64,000 nt of DNA from Paraburkholderia youngii (GTDB lineage Bacteria > Pseudomonadota > Gammaproteobacteria > Burkholderiales > Burkholderiaceae). The translations under genes were made by a program, and so were the position numbers. How positions within the stretch are numbered: position 1 is the first letter of the stretch; the number at the start of each line of letters is the position of its first letter. Under the pieces are notes generated by a model. That model searched no databases and was not told the origin of the DNA. It saw nothing but the letters and a program-made list of their open reading frames with translations. This document shows positions 35,538-46,791 of this stretch, in pieces. The stretch covers positions 1,619,089 to 1,683,088 of the forward strand of contig NZ_JAALDK010000001.1 of assembly GCF_013366925.1 (NCBI RefSeq), in the 5' to 3' direction.

Positions 35538-36581
35538 GATCGCGTTTCCTCATCATGCGTTTGGCGACGGAGCGGGCCAGCAGCGTATCGGCGGCGATCG
35601 CGGCGACGATCAGCGCGCCCTGGATCGCCTGCTCCCAGAACGGCGACACGTGCAGCACGACCAGCGCGATGCTGATCACGCCGAGCACGAGCGCACCGAG
35701 CGTCGCGCCGAGGATCGTGCCGACGCCGCCCGTGATCGCGACGCTGCCGACCACCGCCGCCGCGACGACCTGCAATTCGATGCCCTTCGCGGTGCTCGCA
35801 TCGACGGTGCCGAAGCGCGCGAGCCACAACGCGCCCGCAAAGCCCGCAATCGCGCCGGACAACAAAAAGCCCGACATCACGCGACGCTCGACGTTCACGC
35901 CCGCGAGCCGCGCGGCCTCCGGATTCGAGCCGATCGCGTAGTGCTCGCGACCGCCGCGAAACTGCTTCAGATACACCGACAGGCTGGCAAGCACGACGAC
36001 CGCGATCAGCGCGAGCGTCGGAATACCGAACAGCGTGCCGGTCGCGAGCCGCGAGTACGCGTCGGGCAGACTGGTCGCGTTGATCTGGCCGCCGTGCACC
36101 CATGCGTAATCGGCGCCGCGAAAGATGTACAGCGTCGACAGCGTCGCGACGAGCGAAGGCACGCGCCCCACCGCGACGAGCAGCGCATTGATGCCGCCCG
36201 CGACGAGCCCGATCGCGAGTCCCGCGGCCAGTGCGACGAGCACCGGCATATGCGGGAACGCAACGTACAAACTCCCTACCGCATACGCGCTGACACCCAC
36301 CGTCGAGCCGACCGACAGATCGATATGCCGCATCAGGATCACGACGGTCATGCCCGCCGTCAGCAGCCCGATGATCGACACGTTCAGCAGCACGTCGCGC
36401 AGATTCTGCATGTTCAGGAACTGCGGCTTCGCAAGCCCGGTCCCCGCGATCAGCAGGATCAGCACGACGAACAACGTGGTTTCGCGGCTCTTCGCGATGC
36501 TCGCGACGAGACCGCCCGACGAAGCGGCCGAACGTTTCGGCAGCGATTGCTGGACCGGCGCGGGATGGGTCGAATGGCGCA

Positions 36582-36585
<4 letters not shown>
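35530..36585 (-). CDS. rhaP: L-rhamnose ABC transporter permease (RhaP-like)
   Basis: 351 residues, hydrophobic, BPD_transp_2 family ([71 protein letters not shown]). The longer open frame to 36963 overlaps the ATPase gene and is not real; ATG 36585 overlaps the ATPase stop (ATGATG at 36580-36585). It pairs with RhaQ to form the membrane channel. Confidence 0.9.
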
Positions 36586-38111
<1,526 letters not shown>

Positions 38112-38159
38112 TGCGTGTCTCCTTTTTTTCGGCTGTGTTCTGCTCGACGCGGCGGCGCG

Positions 38160-39053
38160 TCAAATCCGGTAATACCGTTCCGCGTTACGCCGAAACAGCG
38201 CGTCTTTCTCAGCCTCGCTCGCATCGCCAACGATCGACGCATACGCGTGCCACAAATCCGTGTACGAACCGAACAGCCGGTCGACCGGAAAGTTCGACGC
38301 GAACATCGCGCGTTCGACGCCGAACGTATCGATCGTTTCGAGCACATACGGGCGCAGGCTTTCGACGGTCCAGTGATGATCGAACATCGCGAGTCCGCTG
38401 ATCTTCACCGCGATGTTCGGACAGGCCGCCAGCAAGCGCATGCCATCGCGCCACGCGCGATAACCGGCCACGCTATTGCGATCGACGAACATGCCCGCAT
38501 GATTGACGATCAACAGCGTGTCCGCATGCGCACGCGCGAGCGCGGCCGCCTCTTCCATCTGCGACGGATAGATTTGCAGGTCGAACGACAGATCGAACCG
38601 GCGCAGCAATGCGAAATGCTCGCGCCACTGCGGCTCGCGCATATAGTGACGGCCGACGTAATCGAACAGCTTGTTGTCGTGCACGTTGAGAATCTGCCGG
38701 ATGCCACGCGTATTCGCGAACGACGCATGCGCTTCGAGCAACGCCGGTGCGTTCTGCGCGGACAGATCGACAGCCGCGACGATCGCATTCGGCATGCCGC
38801 GCGACGCGTCGCGATCCGCGATCGACTGCAACCAGCGCGTTTCTTCGACGGGATCGGCCGGATCGTGATTCGCTTCGACGTGCACGAGCTTCAGCACGTC
38901 GATGTCGCCCGCTTCACCGAGCAGATGCTCGAGCAGATAGTCATGCTTCAGCTCCCGCGCATCGCCGACGAACGACACGCCCGGATTCTCCAGCCACGGA
39001 TAGCGATGCGTTTTCAGATCCCACAGATGGATATGCGAATCGACAACCTGCAT
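38160..39053 (-). CDS. Amidohydrolase-family lactonase (probable L-rhamnono-1,4-lactonase)
   Basis: 297 residues, TIM-barrel amidohydrolase of the COG3618 type. MQVVDSHIHLWDLKTHRYPWLENPG carries the HxH metal motif; later LLIVNHAGMFVDR and MFASNFPVDRLF supply a histidine and the terminal acidic segment region. Relatives hydrolyse sugar lactones. Between the transporter and mutarotase genes it most likely opens L-rhamnonolactone made by the rhamnose dehydrogenase. Start at 39053 follows family length. Confidence 0.85.
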   Translation of the reverse strand: MQVVDSHIHLWDLKTHRYPWLENPGVSFVGDARELKHDYLLEHLLGEAGDIDVLKLVHVEANHDPADPVEETRWLQSIADRDASRGMPNAIVAAVDLSAQNAPALLEAHASFANTRGIRQILNVHDNKLFDYVGRHYMREPQWREHFALLRRFDLSFDLQIYPSQMEEAAALARAHADTLLIVNHAGMFVDRNSVAGYRAWRDGMRLLAACPNIAVKISGLAMFDHHWTVESLRPYVLETIDTFGVERAMFASNFPVDRLFGSYTDLWHAYASIVGDASEAEKDALFRRNAERYYRI

Positions 39054-39061
39054 GCGGCACC

Positions 39062-39379
39062 TCAATGACTGAGATGAAAGACCGGTTCGAGCGTCTGCGA
39101 CAGCGGCGTGTGATCGGGCGCGGTCTGCATGATGTCGGCCATGTAATCCCACCATTTGCGCATCACGTCGAGTTGCGGCAACTGATCCATCGTGTGATCG
39201 CTGGTGCGCGAAAGCACCGCGAAAAGATGATGCGTGTCGGGGTCGAAGAAAATGCGGTAGTCGCGCACGCCGGCGTTGTGCAATGCGTCAACGAGCTCGG
39301 GCCAGATCTCCGTATGACGCCGTTCGTATTCTTCGCGCATGCCGGGGTTCAGTACCATCCGGAAAGCGATCGTCTCCAT
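39062..39379 (-). CDS. rhaM: L-rhamnose mutarotase
   Basis: 105 residues: [46 protein letters not shown] with the catalytic His near 22, and [15 protein letters not shown] with the Trp pair near 76. It interconverts alpha- and beta-rhamnose in the cytoplasm. Eight bp separate it from the lactonase gene, and it is the first gene of the transport operon, divergent from the LysR gene. Confidence 0.95.
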   Translation of the reverse strand: METIAFRMVLNPGMREEYERRHTEIWPELVDALHNAGVRDYRIFFDPDTHHLFAVLSRTSDHTMDQLPQLDVMRKWWDYMADIMQTAPDHTPLSQTLEPVFHLSH

Positions 39380-39413
39380 TGCGGCCTGTCTCCTGTCGAC
39401 TTCTTCGAACGAC

Positions 39414-39457
39414 TATAATTCCTGCATCGATAGCCTCTCAATCCGTTGTTGGGATTG
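39414..39457. promoter_or_regulatory. -10 box and LysR-type box between rhaM and the LysR gene
   Basis: TATAAT at 39414-39419 is a perfect -10 hexamer for the LysR gene, with a weak -35 (TCCTGT) 17 bp upstream. CAATCC-N7-GGATTG (39439-39457) is a perfect inverted repeat of the T-N11-A type bound by LysR regulators. Its place in the divergent spacer suggests control of both directions. Confidence 0.6.
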
Positions 39458-39500
39458 GGCGATCCATAAACCGAATCGCACGGGCACCTCTACTGGCACC

Positions 39501-40496
39501 ATGAGCCAACATTCAGCCGCCGTCGCACTGGTCAATCGTCTCAAGTTCAAGCATCTCGCCCTGCTCGTCGCGCTCGACGACACCCGCAACCTGCATCATG
39601 CCGCCGAGGCCGTCAACGTCGCGCAACCGAGCGCGAGCCGCATGCTCGGCGATATCGAGGAAGCGTTCGGCTTTCTGCTGTTCGAGCGCAACGCCCGCGG
39701 CATGACGCCGACGCCGCTCGGCGTCGTCACGCTCGCTTACGCGCGCCGCGCGCTTGCCGAACTCACACGCTTCGCCGAAGACCTCGATGTCAAACGCCGC
39801 GGCGGTCACGGGCAATTGACCGTCGGCGCGATCATGGGCGCCGCGCCCGATCTGCTGGCGATGTCGGTCGCCGTGCTGAAGACCGAAAGCCCGCTGCTCA
39901 ACGTGCGCATCCTCGGTGAAACGAGCGACCAGGTCGTGCAATTGCTGCATCGCCGCGAGGTCGATCTCGCCCTGGGGCGCCTGACCAATCCTTTGCAGCA
40001 CAACGACTTCAGTTTCGAGCCGCTCGCGCGCGAAACGCTGCTGCTGGTCGTGCGCGCCGTGCATCCGCTCGCGCGGCGCACGCGCATCACGTTGCGCGAA
40101 CTGGTTGCGTGGCCGTGGGTGGCGCAGCCGATCACGAGTCCGGCGCGCGTGCTGTTCGAGGAAGAACTCGCGCGCGCGGGGCTCGCCACGCCAGTCAATC
40201 TGACCGAATGCGCATCGATCTTCGCGACGCTGCAATTGCTCGAAAACTACGATGCGGTCGCGATGCTGCCGGAATCGGTCGTGCGCGATCATGTGCGCGG
40301 CGGGCTGCTCGTCGCGCTGCCGCTGGAAATCGGCAAGAGCCTCGCGGGTTTCGGCATTCTGACGCGCAAGGAAGAGCCGCTCGCCGAGCCGGCGCTGCGC
40401 TTGATCGATCTGCTGCGCAGCTTCTCGCGCAACCTCGCGCGCGACAATCCCGCCATCGCACCCGGCACGCTGACTGCGCCCGCCACGGTCAATTGA
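39501..40496 (+). CDS. LysR-family regulator of the rhamnose cluster
   Basis: 331 residues. The N-terminal winged helix (LVNRLKFKHLALLVALDDTRNLHHAAEAVNVAQPSASRMLGDIEEAFGFLLFERN) is followed by an effector domain (GQLTVGAIMGAAPDLLAMSVAVLKTE, EEPLAEPALRLIDLLRSF) of the GbpR-like branch that often controls sugar catabolism. Start at 39501 fits the family. It separates the two minus-strand gene groups of the rhamnose cluster; the inducer is probably rhamnose or a pathway intermediate. Confidence 0.9.
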   Translation: MSQHSAAVALVNRLKFKHLALLVALDDTRNLHHAAEAVNVAQPSASRMLGDIEEAFGFLLFERNARGMTPTPLGVVTLAYARRALAELTRFAEDLDVKRRGGHGQLTVGAIMGAAPDLLAMSVAVLKTESPLLNVRILGETSDQVVQLLHRREVDLALGRLTNPLQHNDFSFEPLARETLLLVVRAVHPLARRTRITLRELVAWPWVAQPITSPARVLFEEELARAGLATPVNLTECASIFATLQLLENYDAVAMLPESVVRDHVRGGLLVALPLEIGKSLAGFGILTRKEEPLAEPALRLIDLLRSFSRNLARDNPAIAPGTLTAPATVN

Positions 40497-40515
40497 CGCC
40501 CGCATCGCGCGTCGC

Positions 40516-41298
40516 TTATTGCAGGTTCACGAACAGGCCGCCGTCGACGAGCAGCGCAGCGCCCGTCACATAGCGCGCGCGGTCCGACGCGAGAAACACG
40601 ACGCAATCGGCGACGTCGTCGGGATGCCCGAGGCGGCCGAGCGGAATGCGCTGCTCGAAGTAGGTCTTCTTTGCTTCGTCGGCGAGATCTTCGGCGTTCA
40701 GATCGGTCGCGATCGTGCCCGGCATCACCGAGTTGCAGCGGATGCCGTACGGCCCCAACGCAATCGCGCACGACTGCATCAGCGAATGCACGCCGGCCTT
40801 GGTCGGCGTGTAATGCGTCTGCATGCCGCCGCCCACCAACGCGCTGATCGAACTCGTCGCGACGATCGCGCCACCGGTGCCCTGCTTTTTCATCTGCTGC
40901 GCGGCCGCTTGCGTGACGAAGAACGCGCCGTTCAGATTGACCGCGACCGTCGATTCGAGCACATCGGCCGGCATGTCGAGAAACGCGTGGAACGGACAGA
41001 TGCCGGCATTGCTCGCGAGCACGTCGACCTTGCCGAACGCGTCGACCGTACGGCGCACCAGCTCCTGACCGGTATCGCGCGCCGCGACGTTGCCTTCCAC
41101 CGCGATCACGCGCCGCCCCAAAGCCTCGATTTCGCCGACCACTTCCTCGACCGCCGAGCGGCGGCCATACGATGCGTCGTTGTCACCCCAGTAGTTGATC
41201 GCCACGTCCGCGCCTTCGCGGGCGCAGGCCACCGCGATTGCGCGTCCGATGCCGCGCGAGCCGCCGGTGACGATCACGACTTTGTCCTTGAGCAGCAC
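40516..41298 (-). CDS. L-rhamnose 1-dehydrogenase (SDR)
   Basis: 260-residue short-chain dehydrogenase with VIVTGGSRGIGRAIAVACAR (cofactor), NAGICPFHAFLDMP, catalytic Ser in SSISALVGG and the YxxxK pair in HYTPTKAGVHSLMQ. The stretch NAGICPFH plus GGGMQTHYTPTKAG and the C-terminal LLVDGGLFVNLQ match the characterised rhamnose dehydrogenases of Azotobacter and Sphingomonas. It makes L-rhamnono-1,4-lactone. It follows rhmD by 57 bp on the minus strand. Confidence 0.92.
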   Translation of the reverse strand: MLLKDKVVIVTGGSRGIGRAIAVACAREGADVAINYWGDNDASYGRRSAVEEVVGEIEALGRRVIAVEGNVAARDTGQELVRRTVDAFGKVDVLASNAGICPFHAFLDMPADVLESTVAVNLNGAFFVTQAAAQQMKKQGTGGAIVATSSISALVGGGMQTHYTPTKAGVHSLMQSCAIALGPYGIRCNSVMPGTIATDLNAEDLADEAKKTYFEQRIPLGRLGHPDDVADCVVFLASDRARYVTGAALLVDGGLFVNLQ

Positions 41299-41333
41299 CT
41301 TAGTCTCCTTTGCCAGGGTTCGCCGTTCGGCCT

Positions 41334-41360
41334 ACGTTCAAAGCATTCAACTCGTTCAAT
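41334..41360. repeat. Degenerate 9-bp repeat across the rhmD stop codon
   Basis: Three units, ACGTTCAAA, GCATTCAAC and TCGTTCAAT, follow each other and include the rhmD stop codon (TCA at 41356-41358). The unit is nearly the same as the one at the mmsA stop codon (TGCGTTCAA). Confidence 0.7.
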
Positions 41361-42534
41361 GCTGATAAGGCCGCACCAGCGCGCATTCCGGATTGAGCCG
41401 CACGCCAAAGCCCGGCGTATCCGGCACCTTCATGCGCCCGTTCACCGGCACAGGCTCGTCGAGCAGCAGCGGGTTGAACATCGGCACGACTTCGTCGGCT
41501 TTCGGCGCCATCATCAGAAACTCGGAGAACGGCGAGTTATGGCGCGTGACGACGAAGTGATAGCTGTACACCGACGAACCGTGCGGCACCACCATCACGT
41601 TGTGCGCATCGGCGAGCGCGGAAATCTTGATTAGCTCAGTGATGCCGCCGCACCAGCCGACGTCGGGCTGGATCAGATCGCAGCACTGCATCTCCAGCAG
41701 CATCCGGAAGCCCCAGCGCGTCGCCTCGTGCTCGCCGGTCGACACCATCATGCCGCGTGGCACGTTGCGGCGCAGTTCGGCGTAACCCCAGTAATCGTCG
41801 GGAGGAAGACATTCCTCGAGCCATTTGAGGCCGTATTCGTGCGCGCCTTGCGCGAGCCGCGTCGCGTAGCGCACGTCGAGGCTCATCCAGCAGTCGTACA
41901 TCAGCCAGAAGTCGTCGCCGACGCGCGAACGCATATCGGCGAGCTTCTCGAGGTTCTGCCTGAGTCCGTCTTCGCCTTCCGCGGGACCGTGCTGCAACGG
42001 CAGCTTGCCGCCGATGAAGCCCATCTCCTTCGCGAGATCGGGCCGCGCGCCGGTCGCATAGAACACCAGCTCGTCGCGCACCGGGCCGCCCAATAGTTGA
42101 TACACGGGCTCCTTGCGAACCTTCGCGAGCAGATCCCACAGCGCGAGATCGACGCCGGAAATCGTATTGAGCACGACGCCCTTGCGCCCGTAGTACAGCG
42201 TCGCGAAGTACATCTGATCCCACATCTTCTCGATGTCGGTGACGAGCTGCCCTTCGAGAAAACGCGCGAGATGCTTCTCGACGATGAAGGCGCCGATCTC
42301 GCCGCCGGTCGTCACCGCGAAGCCCACGGTGCCGTCGCTCGCCTCGATCTCGACGACCAGCGTGCCGAGTACGTTGATGCCGAATGACTGGCGGCTCTGA
42401 CGGTACTCGGGATAACGCGCCATCGGCGTCGCGATGTGATCGTCGATCCAGTGCCCGCCGGCCTGGTCGTGATAGTCCGCGCCGCCGCCGCGAACGATGA
42501 AGGCACGCACGTGCCGGATGGTAGGCATGGCCAT
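41356..42534 (-). CDS. rhmD: L-rhamnonate dehydratase
   Basis: 392 residues, enolase superfamily. Metal ligands fit in [13 protein letters not shown] (about 217), [15 protein letters not shown] (about 240) and [15 protein letters not shown] (about 269); the catalytic histidine is in [15 protein letters not shown] near 318. RhmD dehydrates L-rhamnonate to 2-keto-3-deoxy-L-rhamnonate. It sits between the two SDR genes of the pathway, within one minus-strand operon. Confidence 0.93.
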   Translation of the reverse strand: MAMPTIRHVRAFIVRGGGADYHDQAGGHWIDDHIATPMARYPEYRQSRQSFGINVLGTLVVEIEASDGTVGFAVTTGGEIGAFIVEKHLARFLEGQLVTDIEKMWDQMYFATLYYGRKGVVLNTISGVDLALWDLLAKVRKEPVYQLLGGPVRDELVFYATGARPDLAKEMGFIGGKLPLQHGPAEGEDGLRQNLEKLADMRSRVGDDFWLMYDCWMSLDVRYATRLAQGAHEYGLKWLEECLPPDDYWGYAELRRNVPRGMMVSTGEHEATRWGFRMLLEMQCCDLIQPDVGWCGGITELIKISALADAHNVMVVPHGSSVYSYHFVVTRHNSPFSEFLMMAPKADEVVPMFNPLLLDEPVPVNGRMKVPDTPGFGVRLNPECALVRPYQH

Positions 42535-42612
42535 GAAAGGGCTCCGTGAGAGAGGCGTCGAAGCGGCTCGACAACGCGCGTTCGACGCGTGTGCAATGCT
42601 CGAGCAGCGCGA

Positions 42613-43365
42613 TTAATAAGTGGCGCGGCCGCCGGACAGATCAAACACCGAGCCGGTGCTGAACGCGCAGTCTTCGGAAGACAGCCACAGGATCAGCGAC
42701 GCCGCTTCTTCCGGCAGCAGGAAACGGTTCATCGGAATCTTCGACAGCATGTAGTCGATGTGCTGCTGCGACATCGAATCGAAGATCTCGGTCTTGGCCG
42801 CGGCCGGCGTGACCGCATTGACGAGGATGTTTCTGGTCGCGAGTTCCTTGCCGAGCGACTTGGTGAGCCCGATCAAGCCCGCTTTCGACGCGCTGTAGTG
42901 CGAAGCATTCGGATTGCCCTCCTTGCCCGCCACCGACGCGATATTGACGATGCGGCCATAGCCCTGCTTCAGCATCTGCGGCACGACCGCGCGGCAGGTC
43001 AGGTACGGGCCGATCAGATTCACGTCGATCACGCGGCGCCACAGGTCCGGCTCGAGCTCCCATGTCGTGCCGTTGCCGCCGGTGATGCCCGCGCAGTTGA
43101 TCAGCACGTCGATCGAGCGGTGCTCGGCGACCGTTTGCGCGGTGGCTTGCTGGACCGCGGCTTCGTCGGTCAGCTCGACCGTGACGGCGCTGACCTTGCC
43201 GAGTTCGCTCAGCTCGCGCTGGCTGCGCGCGAGGCGTTCGCTATCAACGTCCCACAACGCCACCGACGCGCCCGACTGCAACGCCCGCTGCGCGACCGCG
43301 TAGCCGATGCCGCGCGCGCCGCCGGTGATAACGACCGCGCGCCCCTCCAGATCGATCCGATTCAT
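42613..43365 (-). CDS. SDR dehydrogenase, probable 2-keto-3-deoxy-L-rhamnonate 4-dehydrogenase
   Basis: 250 residues: cofactor motif VVITGGARGIGYAVAQRALQ, NCAGITGGNGTTWELEPDLW, catalytic SVAGKEGNPNASHYSASKAG (YxxxK), and the tail GSVFDLSGGRATY typical of LRA5/KDRDH-type enzymes. It would oxidise the dehydratase product to 2,4-diketo-3-deoxy-L-rhamnonate. Start at 43365 has CAGGAG upstream. It is the first gene of this operon. Confidence 0.87.
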   Translation of the reverse strand: MNRIDLEGRAVVITGGARGIGYAVAQRALQSGASVALWDVDSERLARSQRELSELGKVSAVTVELTDEAAVQQATAQTVAEHRSIDVLINCAGITGGNGTTWELEPDLWRRVIDVNLIGPYLTCRAVVPQMLKQGYGRIVNIASVAGKEGNPNASHYSASKAGLIGLTKSLGKELATRNILVNAVTPAAAKTEIFDSMSQQHIDYMLSKIPMNRFLLPEEAASLILWLSSEDCAFSTGSVFDLSGGRATY

Positions 43366-43399
43366 TGCTGTGCTCCTGTGGGCCGCCGTGCGGCGCGCC

Positions 43400-43461
43400 G
43401 TCGAGTTGTTGTATATCGCTGCAGTCAATATACGGGCGGTGCGATGCACCAACAATTCGAC
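43400..43461. promoter_or_regulatory. Nested inverted repeats upstream of the rhamnose catabolic operon
   Basis: GTCGAGTTGTTG (43400-43411) is mirrored by CAACAATTCGAC (43450-43461) with one mismatch. Inside them GTATAT-N11-ATATAC (43411-43433) is a perfect inverted repeat of LysR T-N11-A type. The arrangement just upstream of the dehydrogenase start (43365) suggests the operator/promoter region used by the cluster's LysR protein. Confidence 0.55.
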
Positions 43462-43527
43462 TATCGGAGGGGGCGATAGCAAAAGTGAATCGGCAGCGGG
43501 ATCGAGCGCTAATGGGAAGCGAAGATG

Positions 43528-43761
43528 CTAGTCATCGGCAGCGACGAAAAGCATCGACACATACAGAATGGTCGACACGACGATGATGCCGACACCGACC
43601 AGCACCTTGGTCCGGTCGAAGTTGATGCCGCCGATGATCGCTATGCCGATCCCGAACACCGACGACAACGTGCCGACCGCCGCGAGGCCCACGTGGATCT
43701 TGCTGCGGACGAGCCTTTTGCGCTCCGATTCGGCAGTGGTTTCCGTTTCGCTCTGTTCCAT
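43528..43761 (-). CDS. Small two-helix membrane protein, hypothetical
   Basis: 77 residues from ATG 43761 with GGAGCGGGG just upstream: a charged N-terminus (MEQSETETTAESERKRLVRSK) and two membrane helices (VGLAAVGTLSSVFGIGIAII and VLVGVGIIVVSTILYVSMLF). I do not recognise the family. It is upstream of the rhamnose catabolic operon on the same strand, but the 160-bp spacer and the repeats there argue for separate transcription. Confidence 0.65.
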   Translation of the reverse strand: MEQSETETTAESERKRLVRSKIHVGLAAVGTLSSVFGIGIAIIGGINFDRTKVLVGVGIIVVSTILYVSMLFVAADD

Positions 43762-43907
43762 TCCCCGCTCCTTCGCGCGCGACGCGATGACCCTGGTGAA
43801 ACCCGAGCCGCGATGGCCGGCGCGCGCCATCGAACCCCCGGTTGCGGTTCGACTCCGCGCGCCTCGATACGCTTCAGCGTAGTTTATTTAAGCCTTCCCG
43901 AGCGCCG

Positions 43908-44522
43908 TTATTTGACGTCCGCGCCGTTGCGCGACACCGACGCCGCGATAGCCGACACGAACACCGCGCGCACCGAATCGCCGACCTTCAGTCTTTCGAG
44001 CGGAATATCCGGCGCCACGTCGAGCGTTTCGGTGCGCGACGGCCCGCGCAGCGTGATCGTGCGCTGCTTGCGATCGATCTTGCGCACTGTCGCCACGACT
44101 TCGACGCGCCGCGCCGATGCAACCACACCGTTGGCCGCGGGCTGCGTGACTTCGGTATCGATGCGCTGGCGAATTCCGCTCGGCGCGAGTTTGTCGACGC
44201 CGACCAATAGCGCCTTTTTGTACGCAATCGTCACCATGTCGCCGATATGCAGTTTGCTGATGTCGGCGGCTTGCGGATTCACGTCGAAGGTTTCGTCGCC
44301 GCCGTGGGGGCCGCGCAGCGTCACGCTGTTCGTCGCGGGATCGATCGCGACGACGCGCGCCTGAACGTGCAGCAGCGCGGCGGCGCCGATTGCCCGCTGT
44401 TCCGGCGCGGACGCCGCGTTGTCCTGCGCGAACGCCGAACCCGCCGCCGCAACCAAAACCGCTAACGCAACCGTGATCGCCTTCGCCCGCATGAGCCCGG
44501 AGCCCGTTGTATTGGAAGCCAT
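43908..44522 (-). CDS. Exported protein with two similar beta-rich repeats, hypothetical
   Basis: 204 residues with a signal peptide (MRAKAITVALAVLVAAAGSAFAQ, preceded by MASNTTGSGL). Two internal repeats share the pattern V-x2-IDxxxxxVTLRGP...L-x2-L-x-GDxV (VVAIDPATNSVTLRGPHGGD / KIDRKQRTITLRGPSRTETL), suggesting a duplicated OB- or SH3-like domain. AGGAGC before 44522 supports the start; 44492 is an alternative. Periplasmic, function unknown. Confidence 0.72.
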   Translation of the reverse strand: MASNTTGSGLMRAKAITVALAVLVAAAGSAFAQDNAASAPEQRAIGAAALLHVQARVVAIDPATNSVTLRGPHGGDETFDVNPQAADISKLHIGDMVTIAYKKALLVGVDKLAPSGIRQRIDTEVTQPAANGVVASARRVEVVATVRKIDRKQRTITLRGPSRTETLDVAPDIPLERLKVGDSVRAVFVSAIAASVSRNGADVK

Positions 44523-45313
44523 GAACTGCTCCTATTGATTGCGTCGTTGTTACGGCAAATGGTTTGTCGCAGATCGCGTACTACGCGCAGCAGCGGCAAC
44601 TGCGGTCGCTCCGAATAAAAAGGAAAGCGCACTATTAATCGCTTTTATCAGACAGGGTACGCACTTTTTGAAACCAATAACGGTTCGTTTTCTGATGCGC
44701 CGATTTGTCTCGCAAAACTGCGCGTGAAAAGCGCGTGGTAGCGGGTGACCGCGCGCCAAAGAGCCCGCGCGGCTTTGCGCACGCGTTCGCGAAGCATCAG
44801 CGCAGGGGTTGAGAGCTAGCCATAACAGGTGCCTCGCAACGAGATGGACCACCGGGCGACCCAATGTAAGTGGGGCCGGAAATTGCCCTACGTTATGACT
44901 GTTTCAAACTGTCTCGGGGATGCTAGCAAACGGGTAAAGGAATGGCAAGATAAGGGATCGCGCATCGCAATTCCGGATTAATCGGGCTTGCTGCGTCAAA
45001 TCTTTTATGACGAGTGGCGATTCATTTGCCATAAAAATATGATGGTCGTTGTTTCGACTGTGGACGAATTGGCAATCGGCGAACGACTCAGCATAAACCC
45101 TTAATGGATGACACTGACGCTATTGCGCATCACTTCGCGACGAATACAAAAAATTGTCGTCAATCATTGGAATACTGCGCAACACGGCCGGATCGATCGA
45201 GCGAATTTTGCCGTCGAGGTCACAGTCATGTGGCATCGCAGGCACAGCGTTTGCTGTAGCTCGCGTCGGCGTTTAACGCACAAACATTGGAATATCGAAA
45301 GGACACCACACAC
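44523..45313. other. Long lower-GC intergenic region
   Basis: About 790 bp between two divergent genes with distinctly lower GC than the flanks and no credible ORF. The motif CATTGGAATA occurs at about 45167 and 45284. No tRNA, transposon end or terminator recognised. AT-rich DNA of this kind is often bound by H-NS-type proteins; a promoter for the downstream 45314 gene is likely near its end. Confidence 0.45.
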
Positions 45314-45592
45314 ATGGTCACGACTCGCCCCTGCACCGCCGCCTGCGTCATCGACGGCCGTCTCGTCACGCTCACTTTCTATCCGGACAACGGCGTATTG
45401 CGTATTGCCGATCCGACCGGCGTCTGTCTACGCGAAACGCGCTGGCATGGGTCATGGCGCGCTCTGCTGGAAGTGTTCCGCGGTTACTACGATCCGGCGG
45501 AAAACCGCGCCACGGCACCCGGCGTCGACGATATCGTCGCGCGCCTCGGCGAGCGCAGCGCTGATGTTCCGCGGGAATTGGCATTCTCGTGA
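45314..45592 (+). CDS. Hypothetical protein
   Basis: 92 residues: MVTTRPCTAACVIDGRLVTLTFYPDNGVLRIADPTGVCLRETRWHG, then SWRALLEVFRGYYDPAENRATAPGVDDIVARLGERSADV. No signal peptide or membrane helix; I do not recognise a family. AAAGGA lies 12 bp before the start; an earlier ATG at 45287 would add nine residues. It follows the lower-GC region. Confidence 0.6.
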   Translation: MVTTRPCTAACVIDGRLVTLTFYPDNGVLRIADPTGVCLRETRWHGSWRALLEVFRGYYDPAENRATAPGVDDIVARLGERSADVPRELAFS

Positions 45593-45693
45593 AATGGCAT
45601 GCGCTTGCGGTGAAGCGCATGCACTGTGGCGGCGCGCGGCGCCCCACTGCGGGCGCGCTCATCCGGCGCGCCCTGCTGCCGCTCGCGGACCGG

Positions 45694-46002
45694 TCATTGA
45701 CCGAAATAGGTTTTGCACTCAGTGCTGAACGAGCAGGACTGGCTGCGCCGGCCACCCGCTTGCGACTCGCCCGCCGCAACACCGCCATACGACGCGTTGC
45801 GCACGCCCTGCTCGCGCGGGTCCCAGCTCCGACCGTAGGACATGTCGGTCGTCGCCTGCGCCGATTCGTTCGCATTGAACTGCATCATCGCGCGACCTGA
45901 CATGCCGGGGTCCGCCTGGCCGCTCAGCTCCTCCGCGGCGGCTTTCCCCGGTACCAGAAACAGGACGGCGGTCGCGGCAATCATCAATATACGTGCTCTC
46001 AT
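45694..46002 (-). CDS. Small exported protein, hypothetical
   Basis: 102 residues from ATG 46002 with GAGGAG upstream. A signal peptide (MRARILMIAATAVLFLVPGKAAAEEL) is followed by a short polar mature part with a C-terminal SQSCSFSTECKTYFGQ holding two cysteines that could form a disulfide. No family recognised. A much longer open frame upstream is an unlikely Arg/Ser-rich extension. Confidence 0.72.
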   Translation of the reverse strand: MRARILMIAATAVLFLVPGKAAAEELSGQADPGMSGRAMMQFNANESAQATTDMSYGRSWDPREQGVRNASYGGVAAGESQAGGRRSQSCSFSTECKTYFGQ

Positions 46003-46791
46003 TTCCGGACTCCTCGATCCGGCGCAGCAGTGTTCGTCCTCCACAAGAATTGATCCGCGAACAGCCAGCCTGCCCAATGGGGCCGAGGAACGGGTCGATG
46101 CCAATGCGCTACTGCTGCGACGGGTCACCGAACTAAACAGATGAAGAATTACCGCGCTGGCAACCGATGCTCGACGCTTTCCCGGAGCGTCGGCGGAATC
46201 GGTGCGCATAAGGCGGTTGTAAGTCTGCGTTGCGCAGCTTTTCGTCTTTCTTTTATAGGTCGCGCCACCCGGAATTCAATCCAGGAGCTTCCAGCAGAGT
46301 GACCGATCGTCCGCACCGTTCGATAAACCGCATTCACTGATAAATTCAACGTGAACTAAGCGTGCTTTGCTCGCGCATTGCGTTATGATGTTGCTACAAA
46401 GCACAAAATAGCGAACCCGCACATCGACGAAAGTCCGGTGAAAGACGGACAGCGTGGAGTGACTCCATCCATTCGCAATCATTGCATCGAGACTCAGAGT
46501 TTTTCATCGCGAACGTCAGGCTTACCGGCCTCGTTCGCCGCGCTGCGACATGCTGAAATATTTGCTGATCGAGACTCTCAGTTCGAGGGCCGGTTGTTCC
46601 AGCGGCCGACTTCGTCCGAAGCCGTACTGCAATTCGGGGAGCAACGTTTTTTAACCCGGCACATGGCATTTCCGTCAATTGACAACCCCACCGCGGGGCG
46701 GCCCCATTCAGTCGGGCTCGACGCTTCGCAGCTTTTTCCCCGCAATCTGTCTTCGACAGTACGCTGCACGTTTTAGAAGGACAAATATCCT
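46003..46791. other. Intergenic/leader region before the H-NS-like gene
   Basis: About 790 bp without a convincing gene. GC content falls from about 46130 on, and TTATGAT at about 46383 could be part of the H-NS-like gene's promoter. If so, a leader of about 400 nt would precede its start. A 133-codon plus-strand frame (46378-46776) has no protein-like character. Confidence 0.4.

Noticed and set aside
45108..45728. 206-codon plus-strand frame overlapping the 45314 gene
   Set aside because: It overlaps a better-supported small gene in another frame and shows Arg/Ser-rich shadow sequence with no domain.
46378..46776. 133-codon plus-strand frame before the H-NS-like gene
   Set aside because: No protein-like periodicity, no ribosome site, and it lies in the probable leader of the downstream gene.
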